Origin: Mycogone perniciosa
Taxonomy: Eukaryota > Ascomycota > Sordariomycetes > Hypocreales > Hypocreaceae
DNA: 60,702 bases
Direction of reading: 5' to 3'
Assembly (NCBI GenBank): GCA_025331125.1
Contig: JAOALB010000228.1
Location: 1 to 60,702, forward strand
The first letter of the stretch is position 1, and each line of letters begins with the position of its first letter. The position numbers and the translations under genes are program-made. The notes beneath the pieces were generated by a model. The model ran no database searches. It was not told where the DNA came from and worked only from the letters and a program-made list of their open reading frames with translations. Shown piece by piece: positions 22,548 through 33,649 of the stretch.

Positions 22548-24074
22548 CTATACTCCCAAGACATTCTTCTTATACCAAGGCCAATAGACTTGCTCACTCC
22601 AGCTCGCCAACCGCTGCAGCCCCCAAACCACCTTGTACGTGTCCAACGAACTCGCCGTCGACCCGAAAGTCTTCTCCAACCATAAAACTGTCTTGCTCGC
22701 CTCGCGCGTCGTCGCTGCAAAGCTCCAGTCGTGGCCCTGTATGACAATGGCCGGCAAGAAGTCCAGGCCCTCAAACGAGCCGCCCGTCTCGGCCACGCGC
22801 TGCTGCAAGAAGTTCCACTGCGCGGCGTGCCAGGTGCCGATCTGTAGCTCGGCGTCTTGCTGGCCTGTGCCGCGTTTTTTCGTTTCTATGCTGACGGCGA
22901 TAGGGCAGTTACGGAGGGAGAGAAAGTTGGTGTGGTTGATGACGTTGCATGGCAGGACTTGGCGCAGGTGACGGATCGCGTCTCTGACACCAGAAGATGT
23001 AGAGGATGTAGAAAATGGGTCTTGCTCCTGTTCCTCCTTCTCCTCGTCTGGATTCACGTAGAGGCAAAAGTCAACCATCTTGGCCTGCGACTTGACAGGG
23101 AGATATTCCTTAATGATCCTGGCCGTTGTGCAAGGCTTCACGCCTATCAAGTGGCCGCCTCTGTTCAAACCGTACACGGCCTTGCTCAAGACAGGATAAT
23201 GCACCATCATGTTCCATCCAGCCTCGGACTCCATCGTGGCTTGACAATCGCTTGCCTCCTGCACCAAGAAAGCGACCTCGTCCAGTGAGGGCGTCGGACC
23301 AAGGGCCCGGCGGCTCTGAGCGTCAACGAATGTAGAGTCCAGCACATCAGAAAACTCGCCAACCTCTTCTTCTCGGTTGCACTCGACAATTTCGGCCCGG
23401 AGCTCCTCTGAGAGGATGCCGACACCGTTGCTGCACCTAGCTATCTCGGCGAGGAGGTGACGCAGGGAGAGCGGCATCGAGGAGGTATGCTTGGCGTTCT
23501 TGTCCAGCGTCAGCACTCGCGTCTCCAGGCCGTCAGCGCCCAGCTCAAGGGCGGCCATTTGTTTGGACGGCGACGTGCGGCCCGAGGCATGGGAATGGGA
23601 GTAAGATCGGGAGGCCGAGGATTGCGAGTGCGAAGGCGATGACGCTGTTGACAAACAAGCAAGGTCAAGGTCAAGACCCCTTCTCCATTGTTGGGCACGT
23701 CGACCGATATCGCTTCTGCTGCTCTTGCTGCTCGCTCGGGGCGTTTTGAGGTCGACATCGACATCAACATGCCGGCCCTCATAGTACTCATCATCATCAT
23801 TATCCCGCGACGGTCGTAGCCTTTTGGGCGTTCGATGCGAGTCTTGATCTGCCATGGCGTCTTCTTCTCGTCGTTCTCGTCGTTGTCTCTTCTTACAACG
23901 CGCCTGTACGCCTCCCGAATTTGGCGGGGATAGAGGTTCGTGTTGGTGTTGGAGGGCTCCTCGAGATGGCTGTGTTGCGTCCTCGCGATCGCTATTGTCG
24001 TCGTAAAAAATCTGGATGAACTCGGTGGTGAAGCCGGGCTGAGAAAGCCATGCAATAATGTCATCAGCTCTCAT
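22548..24074 (-). CDS. PD-(D/E)XK nuclease-like protein, copy A
   Basis: The intronless gene encodes 508 residues. I choose the ATG at 24074 (MRADDIIAWLS) because copy B at 50102 begins with a matching MSDRADIWNWL; an in-frame ATG at 24158 would add 28 residues. Residues 30-190 are low complexity with basic and Ser-rich runs. The C-terminal half is the fungal PD-(D/E)XK-like domain. The Asp is in MVDFCL (residue 335), Glu and Lys in SIETKKRG (397 and 399), and Gln in LQIGTWHAAQW (411). The motif set is therefore complete and could bind metal and cleave nucleic acid. The family is widespread and uncharacterised in Pezizomycotina. No premature stops are present. The substrate is unknown. Confidence 0.8.
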   Translation of the reverse strand: MRADDIIAWLSQPGFTTEFIQIFYDDNSDREDATQPSRGALQHQHEPLSPPNSGGVQARCKKRQRRERREEDAMADQDSHRTPKRLRPSRDNDDDEYYEGRHVDVDVDLKTPRASSKSSRSDIGRRAQQWRRGLDLDLACLSTASSPSHSQSSASRSYSHSHASGRTSPSKQMAALELGADGLETRVLTLDKNAKHTSSMPLSLRHLLAEIARCSNGVGILSEELRAEIVECNREEEVGEFSDVLDSTFVDAQSRRALGPTPSLDEVAFLVQEASDCQATMESEAGWNMMVHYPVLSKAVYGLNRGGHLIGVKPCTTARIIKEYLPVKSQAKMVDFCLYVNPDEEKEEQEQDPFSTSSTSSGVRDAIRHLRQVLPCNVINHTNFLSLRNCPIAVSIETKKRGTGQQDAELQIGTWHAAQWNFLQQRVAETGGSFEGLDFLPAIVIQGHDWSFAATTREASKTVLWLEKTFGSTASSLDTYKVVWGLQRLASWSEQVYWPWYKKNVLGV

Positions 24075-24354
24075 TTTTTCCCCCGGAATGCGTGCGTTAT
24101 TGATTGATTGACTGGCTGATGGTGTTCGGGTCCATTCTGGTTGTAAACAGGTACTCATTCGTCATCAAATGTGTTCTGCTCTCTGGGGTAAAAATGAGGG
24201 GGAATGCAGCTCAAGGTCCTGTTGTTATTTATCGCCCAATAAGCATCTCCCCGCCAACCATGGATCTAGATACAAGTCAACCTACCCCACAACGGGATAA
24301 GATCAGCAAGGGCAACTTTCCAACAACACCTCTCCTCTCTCCTCTTATTTGCGC

Positions 24355-24603
24355 ATGTCACGAGCAAGGTTTGTCGTCTCCAACCAACCCTTTCCATGGA
24401 CGAACGCTTTACCAACTACTATTGCCTCTTTCAAGTTTGGTGACTCCTTGCGGCGTCTGATTGCGAAATCACCGATTCCGAAAGTACCACCGCCCGACTT
24501 TTCGAGAGCCATTCGGCGGATCGCGTCGTCGTCTTTCGACCGCGAGCACGAGAGCCAGTTTTTGGATGCATACGAGTACTGCCGAGAGAAGAGGACACCA
24601 TAG
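24355..24603 (+). CDS. Small hypothetical protein, doubtful
   Basis: This 82-codon frame is divergent from copy A of the nuclease family, with about 280 bp between starts. No domain is recognised. It has a plausible ATG and ordinary composition, but no intron or homology supports it, so it may be chance or the relic of a longer gene. Confidence 0.2.
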   Translation: MSRARFVVSNQPFPWTNALPTTIASFKFGDSLRRLIAKSPIPKVPPPDFSRAIRRIASSSFDREHESQFLDAYEYCREKRTP

Positions 24604-24732
24604 TTGATGGCAAGAAGATAAAGAAGCCCCCGATATGGGAGAAAGTGAGAAGTACGGGCGCCTATATAGACTCATCCCCGCCGGGAGCGAATTCGAAGCC
24701 ATGGTTATTGAGATCAAGCTCATTACCAAGCG

Positions 24733-26150
24733 CTAGCACAAATTGTGCAATATTCTTCCCGATTCTACTAACCCTGCCCTGCCCATATAGTGAAGTGCGG
24801 CCTTTCGCGATACGCTAAAGAAGACAAACACCGGGAGCTCATTGATAGGGATGCCTAGTACAATGGGCAACAGCTCTTCGTCCCCAGCAGCGCGGAGATC
24901 GAGCAACTTCACCGCCTTCTCATCTGGCACATCGTAACCTACCTGCACAAGGGGATCTGTGTTACAAGACATCTATCTATTAGCAACTTGCTAGCATGTT
25001 GGAGTGGTAGCCACCTACAACTCTGGGTTTTGAGCACTTCCAATTCGAGCAGTTCGTTCGCTGGCTCCGGCGCTAGTATTGGTGCCCACGCCATCAGTCC
25101 TTCGGCCTCTATGCGCGAAAAAAAAAACTGCGTCGCCTGCATGGCCGAGTCCTCCGCAGCGTAACCCTCGTCAATCCTTCGTCCTCTTTAACGATAGTGG
25201 TGGCTGCGCATATATGAGCATGTCTACCGTCTCCTCACTCCCGCAGTATCTGGCTGGCCTTTCTCTTCTTGTAGGAAACCTCGTGCCACCCGAAACCCGA
25301 CAATAGACAATATCTGCATGATCTACCAAAATACTGTTTTTCCATTTTCGCGCCAGCAGTGTCGGGGTATAGGCGAAACCAGCGCGCCACAAGAAATCGC
25401 CCACCTCCTCCACAACAGACGGCATGTTCTCACCGTCTTTGATTAACTCGTAAAAAAGCGAAACATATTCCTTGTTGCTTTCTATGTACCTCTCAGTCTT
25501 GTCAATTTTCAGGCGTGGAGCTTGCAGCATCCATGGGAGTCCATCCCATAGGTTGCTGTGTAGCTTCAGCCATCTATAACATTTCGCCATGTGCGGTATC
25601 GACGAGATAAACCCGGTACCCTCGGATAGATTGGTATCTGAAATGCCGTCATTCTCCTCACAAAACGAGAAAAAGTTGTCCGTGGCTTCTTCTGTTCCTT
25701 TAGGACTATCATACACCAAAACCGGGGCAGACTCCACAGACGCTGGCATCATCTGAAGAACAGCGCCATTTTGGCACCTCCCGCTGCATGGCATAGTAGT
25801 TGCCAAACTCTCTGGGAGGCGTTTGGTCCCAGAACTGTATTAAACAATAAGCGAAGGTAAAGGTAATTGAACGCGCAGATACTCACCACTTTTAAGGCAA
25901 AGGGGCCCTCGTCGCCGAACCAGACTTTCCAGACGTAGCCATCGGCTCCGCCTCCAGTCGGGACTCAAAGGCGATGGTGTCTGGATCAAAGATGCAGCGT
26001 CGAAGTCGCGGCTTCTGGAAATCTTTCCCCGTAAATCTAGGGGGTCCGATCATGGACTCATCATCAAGGAACCATATTGACAGCATCTCCAGACGGAGTT
26101 TTTCATACGGGAAGAGCTCTGGCGGTGTTCCAGCTATGTTGTGTGGGTGA
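24733..26150 (-). pseudogene. Kinase-like fungal protein, frameshifted
   Basis: Fragments in different frames form one protein-like path. They are an N-terminal part with CIFDPDTIAFES (about 25975), then in another frame GYVWKVWFGDEGPFALKV (about 25915). After a plausible intron (GTGAGT donor near 25890, ATACAG acceptor) comes FWDQTPPREFGNYYAMQRE, then after another frame change QNGAVLQMMPASVE and the long stretch down to 25171. The order GYVWKV...FALKV is a beta-strand/Lys arrangement like the start of kinase-like folds in a large uncharacterised fungal family. At least two frameshifts and later breaks near 25150 make the gene non-functional. Confidence 0.5.
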
Positions 26151-26166
26151 GTGTCGGGGGAAAGAA

Positions 26167-26222
26167 TGAACCCCCCCAAACCCCCCCCCCCCCCCCCCAA
26201 AAAAAAGGGGGGGCGGGGCGGC
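26167..26222. repeat. Homopolymer tract C-A-G
   Basis: The stretch is AACCCCCCCAAA, then about 18 C, then 8 A, then 7 G, then GCGGGGCGG. On the minus strand it reads as long G runs that could form a quadruplex. It may be genuine low complexity or an assembly artefact. A nominal reading frame across it (a glycine run) should not be taken as protein. Confidence 0.8.
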
Positions 26223-26224
26223 AC

Positions 26225-27120
26225 CTAGAAGAGGTAATACATCAATTTTTCATTTCCACTCGCCTCATCCATACAGCAGCTTGGCATCCGAAAAGTAGAT
26301 TCCCACCAAAGCCCTAAATTAATAACTTGTTTCTGGCAGGCCCAATCCGTTAAAAATATTTGTTATATTGACCAATTAACGGAAGACGAGCGGTTGCTGC
26401 GACGCAATGGAGTCACGGTCCATGCGCAGGCAACGAGTGAGAGTAAACTGCCGATGAGTCAATCGGACAAGTACCGCTTATCTTGCAGCTCTGTACGGAG
26501 TATGCACGACCGAGTTTCTTCATGAGGTATGTGGCATGTCGGCACGAGCTGTTTTGGTAGTTTTGCGCAGGAGTCTCTGCCGCCTTGACTCAATCGAGTC
26601 GTGTCATGCGACATGTCAAGCAAGCATCACCACGCCGGTTGATCGTCTGCTCGTATTCATACTTTAGAGAAAAGTACGATCGTATACGAAGTACGGAGTA
26701 TACATAAATTGATCCAAGCGAACATTATATAAGGTCTCTGGGACAAGTTCGCTCGTATGGTATTTAAATCCTATGCGATCTACCGGGCTACTACAATTCT
26801 ACCATGGACCCTGAGCATAGAACCAGAGAAAATCGACATACTCCAGATGCTTTAAATGTTGCTTACCCAGTATGAATTGCTGTTTTGTTTGCCGTGGTAC
26901 CACTACTGCATCTTGCCGCCAAAGCAGGTGGACGGAAGAGAATGTATACGATTGAGAGCGAGGGGAGAAAGCATGTTCAGCAGTTAGCCAACTCCCACGC
27001 AGTCCCAACTCCCACTGTTGCTATGGCCCTGGACCTCGATATGTAACGGGAGCTCTTGGCCTCGATGGCAAAGTATTCAATCCCAACTCTGTTATAGGCG
27101 AGTGCCACTAGCCCTCTCAA
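26225..27120. other. No recognisable gene
   Basis: No coding sequence is supported. Short frames lack introns and motifs. A TATATAAGG-like stretch near 26724-26734 is not followed by a convincing gene. Confidence 0.35.
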
Positions 27121-27129
27121 CCGCCATCT

Positions 27130-27740
27130 ATTCTGATCTTACAATCATATCGATCTGAAAGACACTGGCAACTACACCGCGCCATCCTCTGCACCCGCAC
27201 CCGCTCCCTTCTCATAGCCGCGATTTACAAATGTAACTAGGAAACCAATAGTGATCCTAACCGCCCCAAATCACAGCCCATCCAGCCCAATCATTAACCT
27301 TCTAGGGGATGATCCATTGGCCGCTGACCTCATGGGTTAGTAATTCTACAGCCTCAACTATGACCTTCATAACCGCATACCCGGCCGAGTCCGCCCAAAC
27401 TTCCAGGACACACATGTCAGCCTCCAAGTTACTTGAAGAAACTGCCGATGCTAAACACTCTGACCTCCTTCTTCATGCCAAGGCTTGCACCCTTGCTGAA
27501 AACTATTATATCGGTGGCCTCAGGACCCTAATACTGTAGAAATTTGACACAGCAGTAATGCATCACTAGGATACCAATGGCTTCCTCTACCCCTCAAGGA
27601 AGCTTATATCCAAGAGTCTGACAGTGGGATGCGTGATGCTAACATCAGAGTTTTCTATACTGATTAACCCTTCTTAAAAGGCCTCTTCGCCGAGTGACGA
27701 AGTTACAGCACCATATCGTGCTGCGAGCCTCATGAGCTAG
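27130..27740 (+). pseudogene. BTB/POZ-domain protein remnant
   Basis: Pieces of a fungal BTB/POZ protein occur in order but different frames. First is RHWQLHRAILCTRT near 27170, matching the start of the BTB fold where a conserved His-Arg follows beta strands. Next is ADAKHSDLLLHAKACTLAENYYIGGLR near 27450-27525, the helical H-A-x-V-Y-x-L-A-x-K-Y region. Then comes EAYIQESDSGMRDANIRVFYTD near 27600-27665. In-frame stops follow (TAG after GGLRTLIL at 27537-27539 and another near 27571). BTB domains mediate dimerisation or Cullin-3 binding. This copy is dead. Confidence 0.5.
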
Positions 27741-27935
27741 ATCTATGCTTGTAAGTCCAAAATGCAAGTATCACATGCAGCCACAAGCAATGGGCCAATC
27801 ATACTAGCATATTATTTGACTCATGCGTCAAACACTTCTATGACATCACGAATTTATTTTTCCAATTCATTTCTGTCCACCTTCATCACCTCTGCCCTAT
27901 TTGCAATTTCAGAAATAATGATAAGCGCTTCTGTA

Positions 27936-29735
27936 ATGGAACAAAAGCCGGCAGCGAGTCGCTTATACGTCGTTCAGCCCATCCCCGGGAAGGGCAATGG
28001 CCTCGTCGCTGCTACGAAAATCGTGAAGGGCACTCGCATCCTTGCCGAACCTCCTCAGCTACGAGTACCCCGCAATGGAAAATGGAAAAAGCGCCTTCAT
28101 ACTTCTTTAGCCGACCAACTGTCTATTCTCCCAGAACACCAGCAACAAGCATTCTACTCCTTGCATAACATATACGGAGATGAGCACAGCCAGGAGCTTG
28201 GAATAGCTCGGACTAATGCGCTGCCTCTCGGATCCGATGCAGCAACGGGTGGGGTTTTCGTTGAGGCGTCTCGCATTAATCACGCCTGTAACAACAACGC
28301 CCAGAATACTTGGAACGACAGCCTCCAGGTGCTCACGATACACGCTACTCGAGATATCGAGGAAGGGGAAGAGATCACCATCTCTTACCTCAAAGATCAT
28401 GCCAACCGCACATCTCGACAACGCAAGCTACAGACAACCTTTCGCTTCACTTGCTCCTGCAGTCTTTGCTCTCTCCCCCTTGAACAGCGAGAAGCGAGCG
28501 ACCATCGACTTGAAGAGATTCAGAGCCTCGATGATTCGATTGGTAACGGTGCAAAGCTTCTTTCGTCCCCACTACAGACCCTGCATGATGTGCAAAAACT
28601 ACTGATGCTACTGCATGCTGAGTGCATAACCGATGCGAGTGTGCCACGGGCTTACTACGATGCATTTCAGGTTGCTGTCGTTCACGGAGATCTGGCGCGC
28701 GCAAAGGTATTTGCCGAGCGGGCCTCATCCACCCGTGCAATAGCAGAAGGTCAAGATAGCCCTGAAGTGCAAAAATTGAATGGTTTGGCGAAGGACCCCT
28801 CTCGGCACAGGTCACACGGTGTTTCCAGCAAATGGAAAACGGAGTTAGATGATATCCCTGCCGGGCTTGAGGCCGATGGTTTTGAAAACTGGCTCTGGAG
28901 GAGGGAAAGAAAAGAACCCTCGCGGTGTGCTAGTTTACGAAGCGATGCGGCCTTCCCTAGCTTTAATGAACTACCATGGGATAATGATATCGACCTCGAG
29001 TACTTCGATACGGCAGACGGCTTCACCTATCGCCCACGGAAGCATTGGTGCTTCCTTGCTGAGATAACCGAAGTTGACTATATCTTCCGCCTGAGGCTTG
29101 TTGTCAAGGACAAAGCCGGCCACACAGTTCTGATTGCCTTCCATACAGATGATCGCGGCCAAGAAGTAGTCTCTCAGGCTCAAACAGGCTACTGTATTGC
29201 CGTTCTCTACGCTGAGCAACATCGCTTCCTGGATTTATCTGTTGGACTTCGGCACGAGACCCCACCAGCACTAAAGGTAAACTCCATATTCCTGAGAAAA
29301 AAAATTAAAAATTAAAAATTAAAAACTAAAATTAAAAAGTCTTTGACCCTAACCCTACTCGTACTAACCAAACTATTAACAGGTTTTTCCTACGAGATTG
29401 AATGACTTGTTGTTGCTCAATGACCGGGTGCAGCAGTATGCAATATCAGGAGCAGCTGTAGGTATGTGCCATGGGTGTGATCAAAAGAGCAACTCGTTGA
29501 AACGGTGTGCGAAATGTACCGTTTTCGGGTATTGCGACAAGGTAGGCATTCAGTCCCTTGGCTGGCGTGATCGGTTTTAACTTCTCTAATGCTGTGCGTT
29601 TGTCAGTCCTGTCAAACTACTGACTGGAATGAGAAGGGTCATAAAGTAGATTGCAAGTTGCTTAGGGACTCTGACCTTCAAGGCTTGTTCCATCTCAACT
29701 GGGACAATTTTGAAAAGTACCACATGTTCAATTGA
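27936..29735 (+). CDS. SET-MYND domain protein
   Basis: I assign three exons: 27936-29276, 29383-29541 and 29607-29735. The introns are 106 nt (GTAAAC donor, ACTAAC branch, ACAG) and 65 nt (GTAGGC donor, CTAAT branch, TCAG). The product has 542 residues. The SET domain starts at YVVQPIPGKGNGL and has SRINHACNNNAQ and EEGEEITISYL, where the Asn-His and Tyr motifs bind S-adenosylmethionine and substrate. A CSCSLC cysteine cluster follows. The C-terminus is a complete MYND zinc finger (CHGCDQ, CAKC, YCDKSC, H and C). The open frame extends upstream to 27762; I prefer the ATG at 27936, just before the conserved start. It is probably a lysine methyltransferase; the substrate is unknown. It lies upstream of Argonaute on the same strand, 520 bp away. 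Confidence 0.8.
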
Positions 29736-30255
29736 ATAAAGCAATGGTTGGGAAGGAGTTCCTAGCGGGTCCAAATAATATACATGGGAGCTCATCTGGA
29801 TTTTACTTGGTGATAAGTGAAAACATAACAGCCATCTACCTTATTCATAACTCTTTCCTCGGCACTCCGAAACCGAGCCTCGTCATCGGTTTGGATGAAA
29901 TCGGGGGGGCTGGGCAATCGTTTGCGTCTCTTGAAACGTTTTTTTCGACTTGACACCGATATCAGTCGGTTGTTCCCTGACTTTTTGCAACTGCTCGGCC
30001 TCGTCGAAAAGTTCTGCAAGGCGGTCGGTATACTATAAACAAAGCTATGTTCGCCTGCCCAGTTTTGGCCAGAGAGGCGATGATGATATCTACACGTCAG
30101 AGAGCATTGGTAAAAGTTTATTGACATATCATGCGGGGTCGAGGATGAGATCAAGAGCGTTAGAGCCGAAATCTGTCATGCATCGGAGCTTATCTATGTT
30201 TCACTGAACTTTGCCACCGGTGTGGTTTACGACTTTGGATAAGAGCCATATTGAA
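29736..30255. other. Intergenic region before Argonaute
   Basis: The stretch holds the SET-MYND 3' region (ATAAA-type signal right after the stop) and the Argonaute promoter and leader. A minus-strand open frame of 120 codons here has no recognisable domain and I do not accept it. Confidence 0.4.
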
Positions 30256-33200
30256 ATGTTCGGCGACCAGTCTACACGTGGCCGGGGCACGGGTCGTGGT
30301 CGCGGACGTGGAAGGGAATTCTCTCTTCCCTCACATACCGCTGGAAGGGGCCAAGGAGTCTCAGCGCCGCAGAGAAGTCGAGGGAGAGGCGGTGGCGGCG
30401 GTTTTGGTAGGGGCCGCGGGGGCCCGTTTGAAGTCCAAGTCTTCAGGTGAGATCCTGCCACGCGGTCGGTTAAGCTCTAGAAGGTTAATAAGTGGTGGCC
30501 AGCCAGGACGGTCGCCCTCAACCCGAGATGCACGTCATGCGTATCGAACAGGACATCGAGAGTTCCGCCAAATCCACAGCCACGAAAACACAGTTGATGC
30601 GAGACAGTCTATATCCTCAGCGCCCAGGCTTCGGTACCCGAGGAAGGGAGATAGTGCTATGGACGAACCATTTACATTTGGTGTTCCGTGGTAATCTGGT
30701 GCTCTTCCGGTATAGCATCGAAATATTGGCAGAACAAGGTGGTAGACCGCCCATAGGCAAGAAGGTTAAGAGAATTGTCCAGCTACTGCTAGAAGAACAT
30801 CTCCCTCAGCATGGACACAACATTGCCACAGACTTCAAGTGTAATCTCATCAGCAAGAACGAGCTTGATGTCGAGGAGGAAGGATATATTATACAGTACA
30901 GGGCTGAGGATGAGGACGACCCCGCGCCAAACGCAAGGAGATATCGGATCCGTCTCCAGCCTACCGGAGCGTTTACGGTGTCGGAGCTCACCAACTATAT
31001 AACCTCAACCAATTTCGGTACATTGTTTGGATCCAAGGACGAAATTATTCAGGCCCTTAATATCATTTTGGGCCATCATGCCAAGTTGGCTTCACAGATA
31101 GCCTCCGTTGGCGCGAATCGACACTTTGACTTGGCCACACCAGACAGCCTTAGCCTCGGCGCTGGACTTTTGGCAATCCGCGGATTCTTCGTCAGTGTGC
31201 GTGCGGCCACCGCTCGTATCCTTGTTAACATTCAGGTTAAGCACGCAGCATTCTACGACGACTGCCCTCTCGATAGGTTGATGGCTGAATACATGACAGC
31301 GAATGGCCCAAACACGGTGGGACTGGCAAACTTCGTGAACAAGCTCTCAATCAACGTCACCCACATCGCCAGGAAGAACAAGCTTGGCGTCACTCTCAAA
31401 AGGATAAAGGTGATAAGGGGCTTAGCAACGCGAGACGATGGTCATGGTCAAGAACATCCGCCGATTGTGCCCCACTTTGGCGCCGGGCCTAAGGAGGTCC
31501 AGTTTTTCGTGGCAGACTCCACTAGCCCGGTCACCAGGCCGGCACCGGGTCCGAGTGGGGCAACCAGAAGGAAAAAGAAAGCTCCAAAGGCGGGCCCTAC
31601 GCCTCCTTCTGAGGGACGATATATCAGCGTCCATGAGCACTTCAAGAACAGTAAGTAGGTCCTCTATCGCTTAACGGTTTCAGAATATCACTTAAGGCTG
31701 ATCTTATGGAAGCCTACGCCATTGACATTCGAGACACCCAGCTACCTGTTGTCAATGTGGGCAGTCAGCAAAACCCCTCGTATCTGCCCCCGGAAGTTTG
31801 TGTGGTGCTGCCCGGCCAGCCCGCATATGTGCAATTGACTCCGCCTCAGGCTCAACAAATGATACGTTTTGCTGTGCGCAAGCCCACTCAAAATGCGCAG
31901 TCAATCGTCACTTCCGGAGTACAGACATTAGGAATACACCCTACCAGTCCCACTCTTGATGCCTTCGGAATCAACGTCTCTCCAAGGTTAATTGCCGTGC
32001 CTGGTCGTGTCCTGGGCTGTCCGGATGTGAAATATGGCGGCGGTAAAGCCGCTTATAGCAGATTTGGGAGCTGGAATATGCAGTCTGTTCAATTCGCTAC
32101 GAAGACAGAGTTGCGCCGATGGACGTATCTTTGGATATCGTTTCAAGGGTCAGGCGATCCGTGGAGTAACAATACACAGTTGAAATCGTCTTTGGATGCC
32201 TTCAGGGACATGCTCCGAACGCTCGGGATTAACGCGACTGATTGTCTCCCCGGTCTTCACATAAATGTGAACCCAGGTGATGGGAAATCAGAAATTGACA
32301 CAGCAATTCATCGGTTCTCTAGCAACCGGAACCCTCCAGACTTTCTCCTCGTTATTCTGCCTTCTGATAATTCGGCCATCTACAACCGCGTCAAGTACGC
32401 ATGCGACGTCAAAGAGGGACTTCTCAACGTCTGCGTGGTTGCGAAGAAGTTTGCACAGGCAAACGCGCAATACTACGCAAATGTGGCCCTCAAGGTAAAT
32501 CTGAAACTGGGCGGGCGTAACCAGTATCTGGACAGATCCAAGTTGGGCATACTATCCGAAGGCAAGACAATGGTTGTTGGCATCGACGTTACCCACCCTT
32601 CCCCAGGATCTTCGTCGAGAGCACCTAGCGTGGCTGGCATTGTAGCTTCGGTTGATGGATGGCTTGCACAGTGGCCGGCGGATTTGCAGATCCAGGCCGC
32701 CCGGCAGGAGATTGTGTCCCGGCTGGACAGCTTGTTGAAGTCGCGCCTCGAATTGTGGAAAAAGCACAATGGCACCTATCCCGACAACATTCTTGTGTGC
32801 AGAGATGGCGTATCAGAAGGGGAGTACGATCAGGTTCTTAACCACGAACTGCCGGCGCTCCGCAGCGCATGCAAAGATCTCTACCCTGAGAACGTTACGA
32901 AGCAGGGCCTTCCTCGCTTGACCATTATCATTGTCGGAAAACGCCATAACACGCGGTTTTATCCAGCAAAGAGAGAGGACGCCGACCGCTCCTCCAACCC
33001 ACAAAACGGCACAGTTGTGGATCGCGGAGTGACAGAGGCCAGGAACTGGGACTTCTTTTTGCAAGCCCATGCTACCATTCAAGGAACCGCTCGTCCCGCC
33101 CATTACTACACCATTCTCGACGAGATATTTCGGCCAAGCAAGGTGGTGTCACCTTTTCAGAACGCTGCAGATGTTGTCGAAGACCTAATGCACAACTTCT

Positions 33201-33418
33201 GCTATCTCTTTGGAAGGGCCACCAAGGCAGTCAGTATCTGTCCACCCGCCTATTACGCAGACCTCGTATGTTATAGGGCTCGATGCTACCTCAGTGGCGT
33301 GTTCAGCCCTACAGCGAGCCCAGAGGCCAGTATGACAGGCGACACTGCCGTCACTGGCGTGGACCCCAGCTTTGTGACGATACACGAAAGAGTGCGCGAC
33401 CGCATGTTTTACATCTGA
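30256..33418 (+). CDS. Argonaute (QDE-2-like)
   Basis: Argonautes bind small RNAs and cleave or silence matching transcripts. I reconstruct three exons: 30256-30446, 30503-31650 and 31713-33418. The introns are 56 and 62 nt and the product has 1,014 residues. Residues 5-60 are an RGG/RG-rich tail. Exon 2 carries the N domain, linker and PAZ; exon 3 carries MID and PIWI. The slicer tetrad is complete: D738 in VGIDVTHPS, E779 in ARQEIVSRL, D811 in VCRDGVSEG and D963 in PPAYYADLV. That DEDD form is usual in fungi. The protein ends in RMFYI as in the family. The second intron uses the acceptor at 31711-31712; earlier AGs break the frame. No RIP-type stops are present. The neighbour downstream, tail to tail, is a ZNFX1-like helicase gene. 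Confidence 0.9.
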
Positions 33419-33649
33419 CGCGTTACGCTGGGTGATGAGATAAAACAAGTTTGTGCTTCATGGGCTGCCTTGGGACATCATTCGCGTTTGATTTGGCGGC
33501 ATCGTTGTATTTACGACACTATCAGATTGACATCCAACAAATTTTTCTTTGCTTTTCGCTATCAAGATATCAGTGAACCCGTAGACATCATCCTGGCCAA
33601 TGACAGGGCGGCACAACCACATGTATGAAAAGCATTAAATAAGAGTAAG
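33419..33649. terminator. Shared convergent 3' region
   Basis: These 231 bp separate the stop codons of Argonaute (plus) and the helicase-AAA gene (minus). Plus-strand GATAAAAC near 33439 is a possible polyadenylation element. The two transcripts could overlap at their 3' ends. Confidence 0.4.

Noticed and set aside
26100..26224. Protein with a poly-glycine start on the minus strand
   Set aside because: The glycine run is translation of the homopolymer tract; the kinase-like homology begins further in.
31651..31705. Apparent frameshift between Argonaute exons 2 and 3
   Set aside because: The nearest acceptors fail, but an acceptor at 31711-31712 keeps the frame and restores family residues, so no frameshift is needed.
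33240..33270. Loss of the catalytic His in PIWI (PPAYYAD instead of PPAYYAH)
   Set aside because: Fungal Argonautes commonly use Asp at this position (DEDD), so it is not a defect.
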